Below, piece by piece: positions 23,637-33,049 of a DNA stretch of 64,000 nucleotides. The position numbers and the translations under genes are program-made. The notes under the pieces are model-generated. The model made no database searches, was not told the DNA's origin, and saw only the letters and a list, made by a program, of their open reading frames with translations. The DNA comes from an uncultured Oscillospiraceae bacterium (GTDB taxonomy: Bacteria > Bacillota > Clostridia > Oscillospirales > Acutalibacteraceae). Position 1 is the stretch's first letter, and every line of letters begins with the position of its first letter. Location of the stretch: positions 36,069 through 100,068 of the forward strand of contig UQZY01000001.1 in assembly GCA_900545655.1 (NCBI GenBank), in the 5' to 3' direction.

Positions 23637-23668
23637 AACCCCCTTGCCGTATCTACGGCAAGGGGGTT
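23637..23668 (+). terminator. Strong terminator after the SDR gene
   Basis: AACCCCCTTGCCGTA/TACGGCAAGGGGGTT, a 15-bp stem with a 2-base loop, is followed by TTTAT. Confidence 0.92.
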
Positions 23669-23713
23669 TTTATCATCCGAGTAGGGGATCAATAATTATC
23701 CTTGTAAAAACAC

Positions 23714-23738
23714 GGCAGGTGAACCAACGTCACCTGCC
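23714..23738 (-). terminator. Terminator after aspS
   Basis: GGCAGGTGA/TCACCTGCC (23714-23722 with 23730-23738) is followed on the minus strand by GTGTTTTTAC. Confidence 0.85.
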
Positions 23739-23760
23739 ATAAATATTTTCTGTAATAATT

Positions 23761-25545
23761 TTATTCCTGCGGAATATCCACTTTTATGCCAAGCTCCGCA
23801 AGTTGGTCGCTGTCAACCGCACTCGGACACGAAGTCATCGGCTCGGTTGCGTCCTTTATCTTCGGATAAGCGACAACGTCACGAAGAGTTTCACAGCGCA
23901 GCATCTGCATACAAAGGCGGTCAAGTCCGATACCCATTCCACCGTGCGGCGGAGGGCCGAATTTGAAAGCATCCAAAAGATAGCCGAATTTCTGATAAGC
24001 CTCTTCTTTTGAAAGGCCGAGCAGGTCAAAAATTCTGCTTTGAAGCTCAGGGTCGGTTATACGAATGGAACCTGATGAAAGCTCAATTCCGTTGAGAACA
24101 AGATCGTAAGCCTTTGCTCTGACATTTGCTTTATCGGTTTCAAGATACGGGATACACTCGTCCATAGGCGCGGTGAACGGATGATGCATCGCCACAAAAG
24201 TGCCGAGGTCCTCGTCCCAGTCAAAGAAAGGAAATTCCGTAATCCAGAGAAGATTGTACTTTTCCTTCGGGATGATATCCAGCTTCTTTGCAACCTCGGA
24301 ACGAAGTGCACCGAGTATACTCATAACATGAGTGCTGTTTGTGTCGCCTATGATAAGGATAACGTCACCTGTTTTTGCACCGGCCCTTGCAAGAATCTCG
24401 TTCATTTTTTCCTCCGAGATAAACTTGCCGAAGGATGATGAAACTCCGTCATCGTTGAGTCTTACCCAAGCGAGACCCTTTGCTCCTATTCCCTTTGCAA
24501 GGTCCGTAAGCTTGTCAATCTCCTTACGTGAAAGGGTTTTAACTGCATCCTTTGCCGTAATTCCGCGAACAGAACCGCCGCCGTTTATCGCCGATTCAAA
24601 TACGCCGAAGCCGCAATCCTTAACTATTTCGGAAAGGTCAAAAAGCTCCATCTCATAACGGGTATCCGGTTTATCGGACCCGTAACGCTCCATAGCTTTC
24701 TTATATGTAAGTCTCGGAAGCGGAAGCGGTATGTCAACATCTATGGCATCCTTGAAAACTCTCTTGATAAAGCCTTCGCCGATACTAAGAACGTCCTCCA
24801 TCTCAACAAAGGACATCTCAAGGTCAATCTGTGTAAACTCAGGCTGACGGTCGGCACGGAGATCCTCGTCGCGGAAGCAGCGGGCAATCTGCATATACCT
24901 GTCAAAGCCGGCAACCATGGAGAGCTGCTTGTAGAGCTGCGGCGACTGCGGCAGAGCATAGAAATCACCCTTGTGAATACGGCTGGGAACAAGGAAGTCC
25001 CTCGCACCCTCCGGGGTTGACTTTATAAGCATCGGGGTTTCAATCTCGATAAAACCGTTCTCGTCAAAATAATCACGCGCAATCTTCGTTATTCTGTGGC
25101 GCATAAGTATATTTTTTTGAAGGTCAGGCCTACGAAGGTCAAGATATCTGTACTTAAGCCTTGTAAGTTCTGAGGTCTGGCAGTCTTCAATAATTTCAAA
25201 AGGAGGTGTTTCCGACTTCCCGAGAACACGCAGGTCGTTTACGAAAATCTCAATCTCGCCTGTCGGTATCTCCGTATTTTTCGAGGATCTCTCACGTACA
25301 AAGCCTTTTGCCATAAGAACAAATTCCGACCTTGCCGAAAAAGCCTTGTCAAAAATCTCTTTATCCGTGGTATCGTCAAACGCGAGCTGAACCACACCGG
25401 TTCTGTCACGAAGGTCAATAAAGATAAGAGCGCCGAGGTCCCTTTGCTTTGCAACCCATCCGCACACCACAACCTCGCTTCCGATATCCGAAGCCCTGAG
25501 ATCTCCGCAGTAGTCGGTTCTTTTAAGACCCGTCATCAAGTCCAT
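23761..25545 (-). CDS. aspS: Aspartyl-tRNA synthetase
   Basis: This enzyme charges tRNA-Asp. The 594 residues have the N-terminal OB-fold anticodon-binding domain, then class II motif 2 (FRDEDLRADRQPEFTQID), the bacterial GAD insertion, and motif 3 (GIGLDRL). The length matches the bacterial-type enzyme. Its ATG shares one base with the hisS stop (TAATG), so the pair is translationally coupled. There is no T-box leader in front of either gene. Confidence 0.97.
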   Translation of the reverse strand: MDLMTGLKRTDYCGDLRASDIGSEVVVCGWVAKQRDLGALIFIDLRDRTGVVQLAFDDTTDKEIFDKAFSARSEFVLMAKGFVRERSSKNTEIPTGEIEIFVNDLRVLGKSETPPFEIIEDCQTSELTRLKYRYLDLRRPDLQKNILMRHRITKIARDYFDENGFIEIETPMLIKSTPEGARDFLVPSRIHKGDFYALPQSPQLYKQLSMVAGFDRYMQIARCFRDEDLRADRQPEFTQIDLEMSFVEMEDVLSIGEGFIKRVFKDAIDVDIPLPLPRLTYKKAMERYGSDKPDTRYEMELFDLSEIVKDCGFGVFESAINGGGSVRGITAKDAVKTLSRKEIDKLTDLAKGIGAKGLAWVRLNDDGVSSSFGKFISEEKMNEILARAGAKTGDVILIIGDTNSTHVMSILGALRSEVAKKLDIIPKEKYNLLWITEFPFFDWDEDLGTFVAMHHPFTAPMDECIPYLETDKANVRAKAYDLVLNGIELSSGSIRITDPELQSRIFDLLGLSKEEAYQKFGYLLDAFKFGPPPHGGMGIGLDRLCMQMLRCETLRDVVAYPKIKDATEPMTSCPSAVDSDQLAELGIKVDIPQE

Positions 25546-26909
25546 TATGCCTTACCCCCAAAAAGTGAATTAAAATTTATTCCGGAAACGTCCAGATTTT
25601 TGAATTCGTCCCCGTCAAGAGAAAGCTTTGAAACGGATTGCTTTATCGCAACGTCACAAAAATCCTCCGCAAAAGAGTCAAGCTTCATCTGTGTAGTCAC
25701 GCCCGTCTCCATATTCTTAAGTGAAAGTTCTCCGCTCACAAGCTCATCATCGCCGATAACGGCAACGAATTCGGCGCCTATTTTGTTTGCGTATTTCATC
25801 TGCGCTTTTATTCCTCTGCCGGATACATCGAACAGAGCATACACACCCTCCTCACGAAGATGCGTTGCTATCTCAGCCGCCTTAAGGCTCGCCGCCTCAC
25901 CGACCGGCGCAAGGTATATGTTGCATATGTTATCCTGCGGGAGCTCGATTTCCTGCGACTCGAGAAGAAGCATAAGCCTCTCCATTCCCATAGCAAAGCC
26001 GAGTGCCGGGATATGCGCCCCGCCGAGCTCCTCACAAAGTCCGTCGTAGCGTCCGCCGCCGCAAACTGTTCCCTGCGCACCGATTCCGGTAGCGACAAAC
26101 TCAAACACGGTTCTTGTGTAGTAGTCAAGACCGCGTACTATGGTGGGGTTGACCCTGTAGGAAATATTCATGGCGTCGAGATACTTTTTAAGGCCCTCAA
26201 AGTGTGCCCTGCAGTCATCACAGAGGTATTCGAGCACAGTCGGCGCACCCTTCGCAATCTCACTGCACACCGGACTTTTACAATCGAGTATTCTCATCGG
26301 GTTGCGTTCAAGTCTGCCAAGACATGTTTCACAAAGCTCGTCCCTGTGTCCCTCAAAATACTCACGCAAAGCCTTCTGATACTCAGCTCTGCAGGCCGGA
26401 CAGCCTATCGAATTTATCTGGAGCTCCAAATCCGTAACCCCGAGAAATCCGAATATCTCATTTGCAAGCGAAATAACCTCGGCATCCACAGCCGGACCCT
26501 CTGCGCCGAAGCACTCAACACCGAACTGATGGAACTCACGAAGTCTGCCGGCCTGAGGCTTTTCATACCTGTAGCATGAAATCTGATAAAAAACCTTCTG
26601 TGGCATGGGCTCGTTAAAAAGTCCGTGTTCAAGGAAGGACCTTACCGCACCTGCCGTCCCCTCGGGTCGGAGAGTTATCGAGCGGCCACCCTTGTCCTCA
26701 AAGGTGTACATCTCCTTCTGTACAACGTCCGTCGTGTCACCGACAGATCTATTGAAAAGCTCCGTATGCTCGAAAACCGGCGTACGAATCTCTTTAAAAC
26801 CATAATTCATCGCAATATCCGCAATTGTCTGCTCAATGAATCTCAGCTTGTGGCTATCCTTCGGCAATGTATCCTGCGTTCCCTTTATCGCGTTTGTCAG
26901 CAATGCCAT
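25545..26909 (-). CDS. hisS: Histidyl-tRNA synthetase
   Basis: This enzyme charges tRNA-His. The 454 residues include IKGTQDTLP at the start, class II motif 2 (CYRYEKPQAGRLREFHQFG), the histidine A motif (RGLDYYT), and motif 3 (GFAMGMERL), followed by the anticodon-binding domain. About 35 residues extend beyond that domain. GGAGG lies in front of the ATG, and its promoter is at 26945-26973. It forms an operon with aspS. Confidence 0.97.
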   Translation of the reverse strand: MALLTNAIKGTQDTLPKDSHKLRFIEQTIADIAMNYGFKEIRTPVFEHTELFNRSVGDTTDVVQKEMYTFEDKGGRSITLRPEGTAGAVRSFLEHGLFNEPMPQKVFYQISCYRYEKPQAGRLREFHQFGVECFGAEGPAVDAEVISLANEIFGFLGVTDLELQINSIGCPACRAEYQKALREYFEGHRDELCETCLGRLERNPMRILDCKSPVCSEIAKGAPTVLEYLCDDCRAHFEGLKKYLDAMNISYRVNPTIVRGLDYYTRTVFEFVATGIGAQGTVCGGGRYDGLCEELGGAHIPALGFAMGMERLMLLLESQEIELPQDNICNIYLAPVGEAASLKAAEIATHLREEGVYALFDVSGRGIKAQMKYANKIGAEFVAVIGDDELVSGELSLKNMETGVTTQMKLDSFAEDFCDVAIKQSVSKLSLDGDEFKNLDVSGINFNSLFGGKA

Positions 26910-26944
26910 GATAGAGCCTCCTTCAATTAGTCTTTAACCTGTAA

Positions 26945-26973
26945 ATTATAATACATATAGTGTGGTTTTGCAA
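26945..26973 (-). promoter_or_regulatory. Promoter of hisS-aspS
   Basis: On the minus strand TTGCAA (26973-26968), 17 bases, TATAAT (26950-26945). The leader is under 40 bases, too short for a T-box. Confidence 0.75.
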
Positions 26974-27025
26974 ATAAAAGATACGCTTGTTTAGACGAAG
27001 CTATGTCCTTTTTTGCAAAAACAAG

Positions 27026-27048
27026 CGCCGTCACATAACGTGACGGCG
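27026..27048 (-). terminator. Terminator after mgsA
   Basis: CGCCGTCAC/GTGACGGCG with a 5-base loop is followed on the minus strand by CTTGTTTTTG. Confidence 0.85.
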
Positions 27049-27071
27049 TTAAGCTTCAGCTTGTACTGTTC

Positions 27072-27482
27072 TCAGTTCTTATTTTTGGGATTTACGATAT
27101 CTCTCCAGTCAAGGTCTCCGCGTGCAAGAGAATGGATAAGAGCCTCAGCTGTTGCAATGTTGGTTGCAACAGGTATGTTGTGAACGTTGCAAAGTCTTAA
27201 AAGGTTTGCCTCGTTCGGCTCACTCGGCTTGGGATTGAGCGGATCTCCGAACATAAGGAGAAGGTCTATTTCGTTGCAGGCAATGCGGGAAGCAATCTGC
27301 TGCTCTCCGCCCTGTGCGCCGCTTAAAAATCTATGTATCTCAAGACCCGTTGCCTCCGCAACAATCTTTCCCGTCGTTCCAGTTGCGCAGATATTGTGCT
27401 GACTTAAAATACCGCAATATGCTATACAAAACTGTGTCATTAATTCTTTTTTTTCGTCATGTGCAATCAAAGCTATGTTCAT
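27072..27482 (-). CDS. mgsA: Methylglyoxal synthase
   Basis: This enzyme converts dihydroxyacetone phosphate to methylglyoxal and phosphate, a bypass that frees phosphate. The 136 residues start with IALIAHDEKK and contain ATGTTGK (phosphate-binding), LSGAQGGEQQI, and the FGDPLNP segment with the catalytic aspartate. It is the distal gene of the mre cluster, 91 bases after minD. Genes of this type end the same cluster in other Clostridia. Confidence 0.96.
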   Translation of the reverse strand: MNIALIAHDEKKELMTQFCIAYCGILSQHNICATGTTGKIVAEATGLEIHRFLSGAQGGEQQIASRIACNEIDLLLMFGDPLNPKPSEPNEANLLRLCNVHNIPVATNIATAEALIHSLARGDLDWRDIVNPKNKN

Positions 27483-27573
27483 AATTATCTTAAGCCCCCT
27501 GATAGACTTGTATATGTATCATTTATTTTAACACAATTTACACTCTTCATCAATACGTTTTTGTAAAAAATGT

Positions 27574-28302
27574 CTAAACATTGAGTGGAATATTTTCACC
27601 GTTCATCCTTTTTATTATTCTTCTGACCGCTTTCACGCTTGGAAGCGCGGGGTCTATAAGCTCACCGTTAAGCATAGAGAGAGAAAGATCCATGTCGTCC
27701 GGCACAACACCTATAAGCTGAACACCCGTTGCGTCAATAACATCGTCGATGTTAAGAGCACGTCCGTTTGTAACCGTGTTCTTTTTGAAGCGGTTGATAA
27801 TAAGCCTTGTCGAAACACCTTTGTCAGCCGCTTTTTTTGCGGCAACAGCGGCACTTCTCACACATACCGAGTCCGATGTGGAGATGATAAACGCCGTGTT
27901 GGCCGCAGAAAGAGTAAGGGAGAGAACGTCTCCCACCCCTGCCGGGCAATCAAGGATTATAAAATCAAAGTCCTTTTCATAAAGTGAAACGAGTTTTTTT
28001 ATGTCCTCCTCATTTACGCGAACATCACCTATAGGAGCCGCGAGAAGATACGGACCTCTTGTTTTAAGGAGAGCCGCTTCACTGTCACATCTCTCGGTTA
28101 TAACATCATACCAGTCATACAGAACCGTGTCACTCACCGACAGCATGATATCAAGTGTACGGAGTGAGATATCAAAGTCAATCATCAATACCTTCTCACC
28201 CTGCGAGCTCAAAATCTTGGCAAAAGTAGTAGAAAGAGTCGACTTTCCTACGCCTCCCTTTCCGGAAGTGAACAAAATCTTTTCAGCCTTTTTCTGTTCC
28301 AT
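27574..28302 (-). CDS. minD: MinD-like P-loop ATPase
   Basis: The 242 residues carry the deviant Walker A SGKGGVGKST (13-22), MIDFD in the A' region, and Walker B FIILDCPAG. MinD ATPases position the division site through MinC and a membrane-targeting helix. Here the C-terminus ends KRMNGENIPLNV and lacks a clear amphipathic targeting helix, and the protein is shorter than the usual 260-270. No minC or minE is nearby, although the gene sits where minCDE is found in other Clostridia. It starts 14 bases after mrdA. A divergent function is possible. Confidence 0.8.
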   Translation of the reverse strand: MEQKKAEKILFTSGKGGVGKSTLSTTFAKILSSQGEKVLMIDFDISLRTLDIMLSVSDTVLYDWYDVITERCDSEAALLKTRGPYLLAAPIGDVRVNEEDIKKLVSLYEKDFDFIILDCPAGVGDVLSLTLSAANTAFIISTSDSVCVRSAAVAAKKAADKGVSTRLIINRFKKNTVTNGRALNIDDVIDATGVQLIGVVPDDMDLSLSMLNGELIDPALPSVKAVRRIIKRMNGENIPLNV

Positions 28303-28316
28303 TCTTTTGCCCTCCC

Positions 28317-30413
28317 TTAAGAAAGAAGCTCGGAGTAATTCTGAACGCCCTTAAGTTCTTTCTTTGAAAAATAGTACTGGTAGATATCCGCAGCTATTGA
28401 TGAGCAAAGACTTCCCGAGTCTGCTGTCTCAACAACTATAGCCATGGCAATCTCCGGATTGTCATACGGTGCGTACGAGATAAGGAAGCCGTTATTACCC
28501 TCAATGGTTTTTCCGTTTATAACCTTCTTTATTTCAGACGTACCCGTTTTCGCAGCCGCCTTTACCGGCAGTGATGAAAAAGCCCTCTTACAAAAGCCCT
28601 CGTTTGCGACAAGGTACATTCCCTCACGTACAAGCTTTAAGTTTTTATCACTTATGTTTAGCTTTGCGGCAACCTCCGGCTGCTTTTCAAAAACCGTATC
28701 CGTATAGTCATAGGACAGGATTGATTTTACAAAGTGAGGAACATACCTCGTGCCGCCGTTTGCTATGGTCGCACAGTAGTTACAAAGCTGCATGATCGTA
28801 AACTGGTGGTCAGACTGTCCGATTGCCGCCTGAAGAGTATCACCCGGACGCCATACTCCGCCCTGCGACTCTCTGTACTCGGGACCGGCAAGGATACCCT
28901 CTGCCTCGGAGAGCTCAACACCTGTTTTCTGTCCGAGACCGAAGGCGGTCGCCCATTCATCTATCTTTTCTATCCCGACCTTACGGCTTGTTTCATAAAA
29001 GAAACAGTTACAGGACTTATCGATGGCATGAGTCACGTTCATAACGCCGTGAGCCGTATGGTATGCGCAGGAGAAGGTATGGTCAAGGTACGGGTAAAGA
29101 CCCGTACACTTCCATGTAAAGCTTTCGTTTATAGCCTTTTCCTGTAATGCCGCTATAGCGGTACAGGGCTTAAAGGTAGAACCCGGCTCATAGGTGCTCA
29201 TAAGAGCCCTGTTCCAAAGAGGAGAGTTAATTGCCTTAGCCCATGTGCTGTAATTTTCCTTCCACGTGGAGTTGTCGTATGACGGATAAGTCGCGCAGGC
29301 GAGAACCTCGCCGCTGTTTACGTCCATAACGACAACCGCAGCACCTGCGACAGATGCAAGCTCACCCGAAAGGGAGTCAACATTTCTTTTAAGAGCATTC
29401 TGTGCTATAACCTGCAGGTTTGTGTCAATCGTAGTTATAACCGTATCACCCTGCCTGGGCTTAACGGAATAGTTTTCGGATACATTGCCTTCCGAGTCGG
29501 TCGATACGGTTTTTACTCCTCGTTTTCCGCGGAGGTACGACTCAAAGCTTGCTTCGAGGCCGCTGCTTCCGTAGTCGTCTGTCATGAGATACGCGTTTCT
29601 CTTTATGGCTGCTATCTCCTCGTCGGACTTCTTTTCTTTTTCCGCCTTTTTCAGTGCTTCCTTGAGCTTTTCCTGTTCGGCGGCGTATGTCTTTGCCGAG
29701 ATGCCCGACACCCTTCCCAGAATATGCGGAGCAACCGTGCCGTCCGTATACTCTCTGTAAGGAACTATCGAATTTTCAACGCCCTTGTAAAACGCGCTGT
29801 TTTCCATAACAACGGCGACAAGCTCTGTGGGAACGTCCTCGGCAAAGGTGTATACCACAGAATTGGAAAAGCCTAGTTTTTTCATCTCTACGCAAACGGA
29901 GGCTATCTTTATTGCGTCCTCCTTGCTGTAGTTTTCAAGCTTATACCTCTCAACAAGCGCAGTCATACAGTTTTCCGCCGTTGCATAACTGTTGAGGTTG
30001 AGCATCTCCGACGACTTAAGCCACTTTATGTCGTCATCCCTCTCTTCTGCATAGGAATAACTCCCGTCAGAGTTGAGAACAATCGGCAAATTGTTTATGT
30101 ACTCTCTGTTATTTTCCTCAAAAAGCTTTATGAGAGAAATAATTATCTTATCTCTCTCTTCCTGATCCTTCGGAAAATACGCGTAATTGAACACAATAGA
30201 ATTTCCCTGTCTGTTCGTCACCAGAGGGGAACCGTTGCGGTCGAGAATTTCTCCCCTCGCCGCGTTCACCGTGATACTGTAGGACTTTACGGTATTTCTT
30301 GTGTGCTTATCCTTATCGATAACCTGAACCTTGAAGAGAAAGCAGATGAATACGACAAAAGACAGAACAAAAAACACGCTCACTATTATGCTGCGTATCT
30401 TTGTTTTTTTCAT
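28317..30413 (-). CDS. mrdA: Penicillin-binding protein 2 (elongasome transpeptidase)
   Basis: This class B PBP crosslinks peptidoglycan during elongation. The 698 residues have one N-terminal membrane helix, a dimerisation domain, and the transpeptidase domain. The catalytic motifs are GSTFKP (SxxK), SCN (SxN) and KTGTS (KTG). Placement after mreBCD fits the Rod complex. rodA, the usual glycosyltransferase partner, is not in this cluster. The ATG lies 34 bases downstream of mreD. Confidence 0.94.
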   Translation of the reverse strand: MKKTKIRSIIVSVFFVLSFVVFICFLFKVQVIDKDKHTRNTVKSYSITVNAARGEILDRNGSPLVTNRQGNSIVFNYAYFPKDQEERDKIIISLIKLFEENNREYINNLPIVLNSDGSYSYAEERDDDIKWLKSSEMLNLNSYATAENCMTALVERYKLENYSKEDAIKIASVCVEMKKLGFSNSVVYTFAEDVPTELVAVVMENSAFYKGVENSIVPYREYTDGTVAPHILGRVSGISAKTYAAEQEKLKEALKKAEKEKKSDEEIAAIKRNAYLMTDDYGSSGLEASFESYLRGKRGVKTVSTDSEGNVSENYSVKPRQGDTVITTIDTNLQVIAQNALKRNVDSLSGELASVAGAAVVVMDVNSGEVLACATYPSYDNSTWKENYSTWAKAINSPLWNRALMSTYEPGSTFKPCTAIAALQEKAINESFTWKCTGLYPYLDHTFSCAYHTAHGVMNVTHAIDKSCNCFFYETSRKVGIEKIDEWATAFGLGQKTGVELSEAEGILAGPEYRESQGGVWRPGDTLQAAIGQSDHQFTIMQLCNYCATIANGGTRYVPHFVKSILSYDYTDTVFEKQPEVAAKLNISDKNLKLVREGMYLVANEGFCKRAFSSLPVKAAAKTGTSEIKKVINGKTIEGNNGFLISYAPYDNPEIAMAIVVETADSGSLCSSIAADIYQYYFSKKELKGVQNYSELLS

Positions 30414-30447
30414 GGCTCTTCTCTCCTTTCGGCAGGTATTTTAAAAA

Positions 30448-31008
30448 TCAGTTAGGGCGGATAACCCTTGACTTATGAGGATAGCGATCCCTGAGCTTTC
30501 TCAGGAACTTTCTCATAATCACATAAAAAATAGGGGTAAAGACGAAGGTATATACTATAGACGGAAGATAAAAAGTTACAAACAGCAGCAGTCCTCCCTC
30601 AATTCCCCTGCATATAACGAAAATAAACCAATGCAGAAGCGCATAGAGAACGATTGCAACAGAGGACAAAAGAAGTGCTGTTGAAAGGTTGTTTCTCATA
30701 AGATAGTTGATAAGCAGGCCTACGACGGTCGCTACTATCATGAGGAACAATGCATTGAACCCGTCACCGCGTGCGGCAGTTGCGTCCCAGATGGCACCGG
30801 CGAAGATACCCATAAGCGTTGCAGCCAAATCCCGTTCGAACATGGCAATGCAAACCACCGTCGGTATAAGCAGAAAAGCGTGTGCTCCGAAAACAGTAGG
30901 AAACATATACGGGGTGTTTTGAAGTACACCGACAAAAAGAATCAGAAAAATAAACCCGGTCCGCCGGATACAGAGATTCATTTTTGATTTTGAAACAGCT
31001 CTCGTCAC
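30448..31008 (-). CDS. mreD: Rod shape-determining protein MreD
   Basis: The 186 residues form a small integral membrane protein with five to six helices and short loops, as expected for MreD. It has little conserved sequence beyond hydrophobicity; position between mreC and mrdA decides the call. It starts 11 bases after mreC. MreD is a membrane component of the elongasome. Confidence 0.88.
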   Translation of the reverse strand: MTRAVSKSKMNLCIRRTGFIFLILFVGVLQNTPYMFPTVFGAHAFLLIPTVVCIAMFERDLAATLMGIFAGAIWDATAARGDGFNALFLMIVATVVGLLINYLMRNNLSTALLLSSVAIVLYALLHWFIFVICRGIEGGLLLFVTFYLPSIVYTFVFTPIFYVIMRKFLRKLRDRYPHKSRVIRPN

Positions 31009-31019
31009 GGTAAATACCT

Positions 31020-31883
31020 CTATTCGGAAACGTTTTGGCTTGCGCCCTGACCGTCAAATTCAGTGATGATAAGTGCATCTTCGAGATTGTCAATATCCGC
31101 ACTCGGCTCAACGATAGCATAGGATGAGATGTCGCTGTCCTCGTTCTTTACTTCCTTTACGGTTCCGACAATAAGGTCACGCGGATAAACTCCTCCCACA
31201 CCGGTGGTACAAACGATACCTCCGGCAGCAATAGATGTGGTTCTGTCAAGACCGGAAAGTCTGCAAAATCCGTCCTTTGAGAGAGATGCCGAGTTCGAGA
31301 TAAAACCGGATTCCCTGGTACGAACCTCGTATGCGCTGACGTTTACATTGGGGTCGAGAATCGTTGAAACGACGCAATATGTAGCCGACACCTTTGTCAC
31401 AACGCCGACGAGCTGGCCTTTGCCGTATATGACCGGATCGTTTACCGAAATGCCGTCTGCACTTCCCTTGTTGAAGGTAAATGTCGTGAAGGCATTTGAT
31501 GAATCCTTTCCTATGATTACAGCCGAAACAAACTTATAATCCGGGTTCGTTTCTTTTATTTCGAGCGCACCCTCATAGAGCTCCAGTTTCTGTTTTGTCT
31601 GCTCATAGTCGGCAAGCCTTGACTGAAGGTCCGCAATCTCACTTTCCAGGTTTTCAATCTCCGTCTTATACTTTTCCTTGGACGTGAAAAAATCTCCCAC
31701 CTTCGTAAAGCCCTTTCCGACAGCCGACGCCCCCCTGTAAAAGGGCTCTGCTACGGTTCCCATGGCGGTTGAAAGCGGTGAGCTTCCGTGAGACGTAACC
31801 ACGGCAAATATAATAAATGCCAGAAGCACCGTAAGTATAGCTACAAGAATTTTGAACCATGTACTCTTAAAAAATTTTTTCAT
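31020..31883 (-). CDS. mreC: Rod shape-determining protein MreC
   Basis: The 287 residues have an N-terminal membrane helix, a coiled coil (about 60-105, EIENLESEIADLQSRL), and the periplasmic-type beta domain with the family-typical IGKDSSNAFTTFTFNKGS. ATG at 31883 is chosen over TTG 31898 because GGGTGG lies 7 bases ahead of it. MreC links MreB to PBP2. A hairpin terminator separates it from mreB. Confidence 0.93.
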   Translation of the reverse strand: MKKFFKSTWFKILVAILTVLLAFIIFAVVTSHGSSPLSTAMGTVAEPFYRGASAVGKGFTKVGDFFTSKEKYKTEIENLESEIADLQSRLADYEQTKQKLELYEGALEIKETNPDYKFVSAVIIGKDSSNAFTTFTFNKGSADGISVNDPVIYGKGQLVGVVTKVSATYCVVSTILDPNVNVSAYEVRTRESGFISNSASLSKDGFCRLSGLDRTTSIAAGGIVCTTGVGGVYPRDLIVGTVKEVKNEDSDISSYAIVEPSADIDNLEDALIITEFDGQGASQNVSE

Positions 31884-31918
31884 AGGTAAACCACCCAAAA
31901 AGACAATGTAAAACAGAC

Positions 31919-31947
31919 CGAAAAGGGGCTTTGTAAAAAGCCCCTTT
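31919..31947 (-). terminator. Attenuator-like hairpin between mreB and mreC
   Basis: AAAGGGGCTTT/AAAGCCCCTTT (31922-31932 with 31937-31947) is followed on the minus strand by TTTTCGG. It lies just after the mreB stop and can lower transcription of mreCD-mrdA-minD. Confidence 0.75.
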
Positions 31948-31951
31948 GTTT

Positions 31952-32971
31952 TTAGTCATAATTCTTTGAACTTGTGAGACTGAGCATATCATTCTCGAGG
32001 CAGATGCCTGTACCGTCAACCACACAGTCAAGCGGATTCTCAGCTACATGTACCGGCATTCCGGTCTCTGCTGAAATAAGACGGTCAAGTCCGCGGAGAA
32101 GAGCTCCGCCGCCGGTTAGCATGATTCCCTGGTCGATGATATCCGCCGCAAGCTCGGGCGGTGTTTTTTCAAGGGTGGATCTTATTGCGTCAAGCACCAG
32201 ATTCACGCTGTCCGAAAGTGCCTCTCTTACTTCCTCCGAGGTTATCTCAACGTTCTTCGGAAGTCCGTCTACAAGGTTTCTTCCCTTTATGTCTATTGCT
32301 CCCTCTCCTTCATACGGGTAAGCGGAACCTATCTTTATCTTTATTTCTTCGGCTGTACGCTCTCCTATGAGAAGGTTGTACTTTCTCTTTACGTAAGCGA
32401 TGATTGCGTCGTCAAAGCTGTCTCCGGCAACTCTTGCGGAGCATGAAGTTACGATATCTCCGAGTGAGATAACGGCAACCTCCGCCGTACCGCCGCCGAT
32501 ATCAACTACCATCGATCCTGTAGCCTCAGAAACCGGAAGTCCTGCTCCTATAGCGGCTGCCATGGGCTCCTCGATAAGGCTTACCTGCTTTGCTCCCGCC
32601 GAACGTGCGGCATCATGTACTGCTCTGCGCTCAACCTCCGTAACTCCCGAAGGTATGCAAATCATAACTCTTGCTTTTGTAAGAGGAGAAGAGCTCATAG
32701 CTCTCTTTATAAACTCCTTAAGCATGTCTGCCGTTATGTCAAAATCCGCAATAACGCCGTCCTTAAGAGGTCTTACAGCGGTGATAGAGCCGGGTGTACG
32801 ACCTATCATCTGCTTTGCCTCCGAGCCGACCGCGACGACTCTGTTGGGATTTGAACGAACGTCAACGGCAACAACCGACGGTTCTCTTATAACAATCCCT
32901 TTTCCTTTTACAAAAACGAGCGTATTAGCTGTTCCAAGATCTATACCAATGTCCTGCGTAAAAAGTAACAT
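31952..32971 (-). CDS. mreB: Rod shape-determining protein MreB
   Basis: MreB is the bacterial actin that guides the elongasome. The 339 residues show the actin-fold phosphate 1 motif ([12 protein letters not shown]), phosphate 2 ([13 protein letters not shown]), and the adenosine motif ([11 protein letters not shown]). An N-terminal MLLFTQ precedes the core. It has its own promoter and opens the cluster that runs to mgsA. Confidence 0.97.
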   Translation of the reverse strand: MLLFTQDIGIDLGTANTLVFVKGKGIVIREPSVVAVDVRSNPNRVVAVGSEAKQMIGRTPGSITAVRPLKDGVIADFDITADMLKEFIKRAMSSSPLTKARVMICIPSGVTEVERRAVHDAARSAGAKQVSLIEEPMAAAIGAGLPVSEATGSMVVDIGGGTAEVAVISLGDIVTSCSARVAGDSFDDAIIAYVKRKYNLLIGERTAEEIKIKIGSAYPYEGEGAIDIKGRNLVDGLPKNVEITSEEVREALSDSVNLVLDAIRSTLEKTPPELAADIIDQGIMLTGGGALLRGLDRLISAETGMPVHVAENPLDCVVDGTGICLENDMLSLTSSKNYD

Positions 32972-33002
32972 TTTAAAGACTCCTTTTTAGTTTTACGAGT
33001 GT

Positions 33003-33031
33003 ATTATACCCTACTGACTGTCATTTCTCAA
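33003..33031 (-). promoter_or_regulatory. Promoter of mreB
   Basis: On the minus strand TTGAGA (33031-33026), 17 bases, TATAAT (33008-33003). Confidence 0.75.
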
Positions 33032-33049
33032 CGAATAATTTTATTAATT

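Noticed and set aside
26910..26973. T-box leader in front of hisS-aspS.
   Set aside because: The promoter lies within about 65 bases of the start, leaving no room for a T-box. leuS is also internal to an operon.
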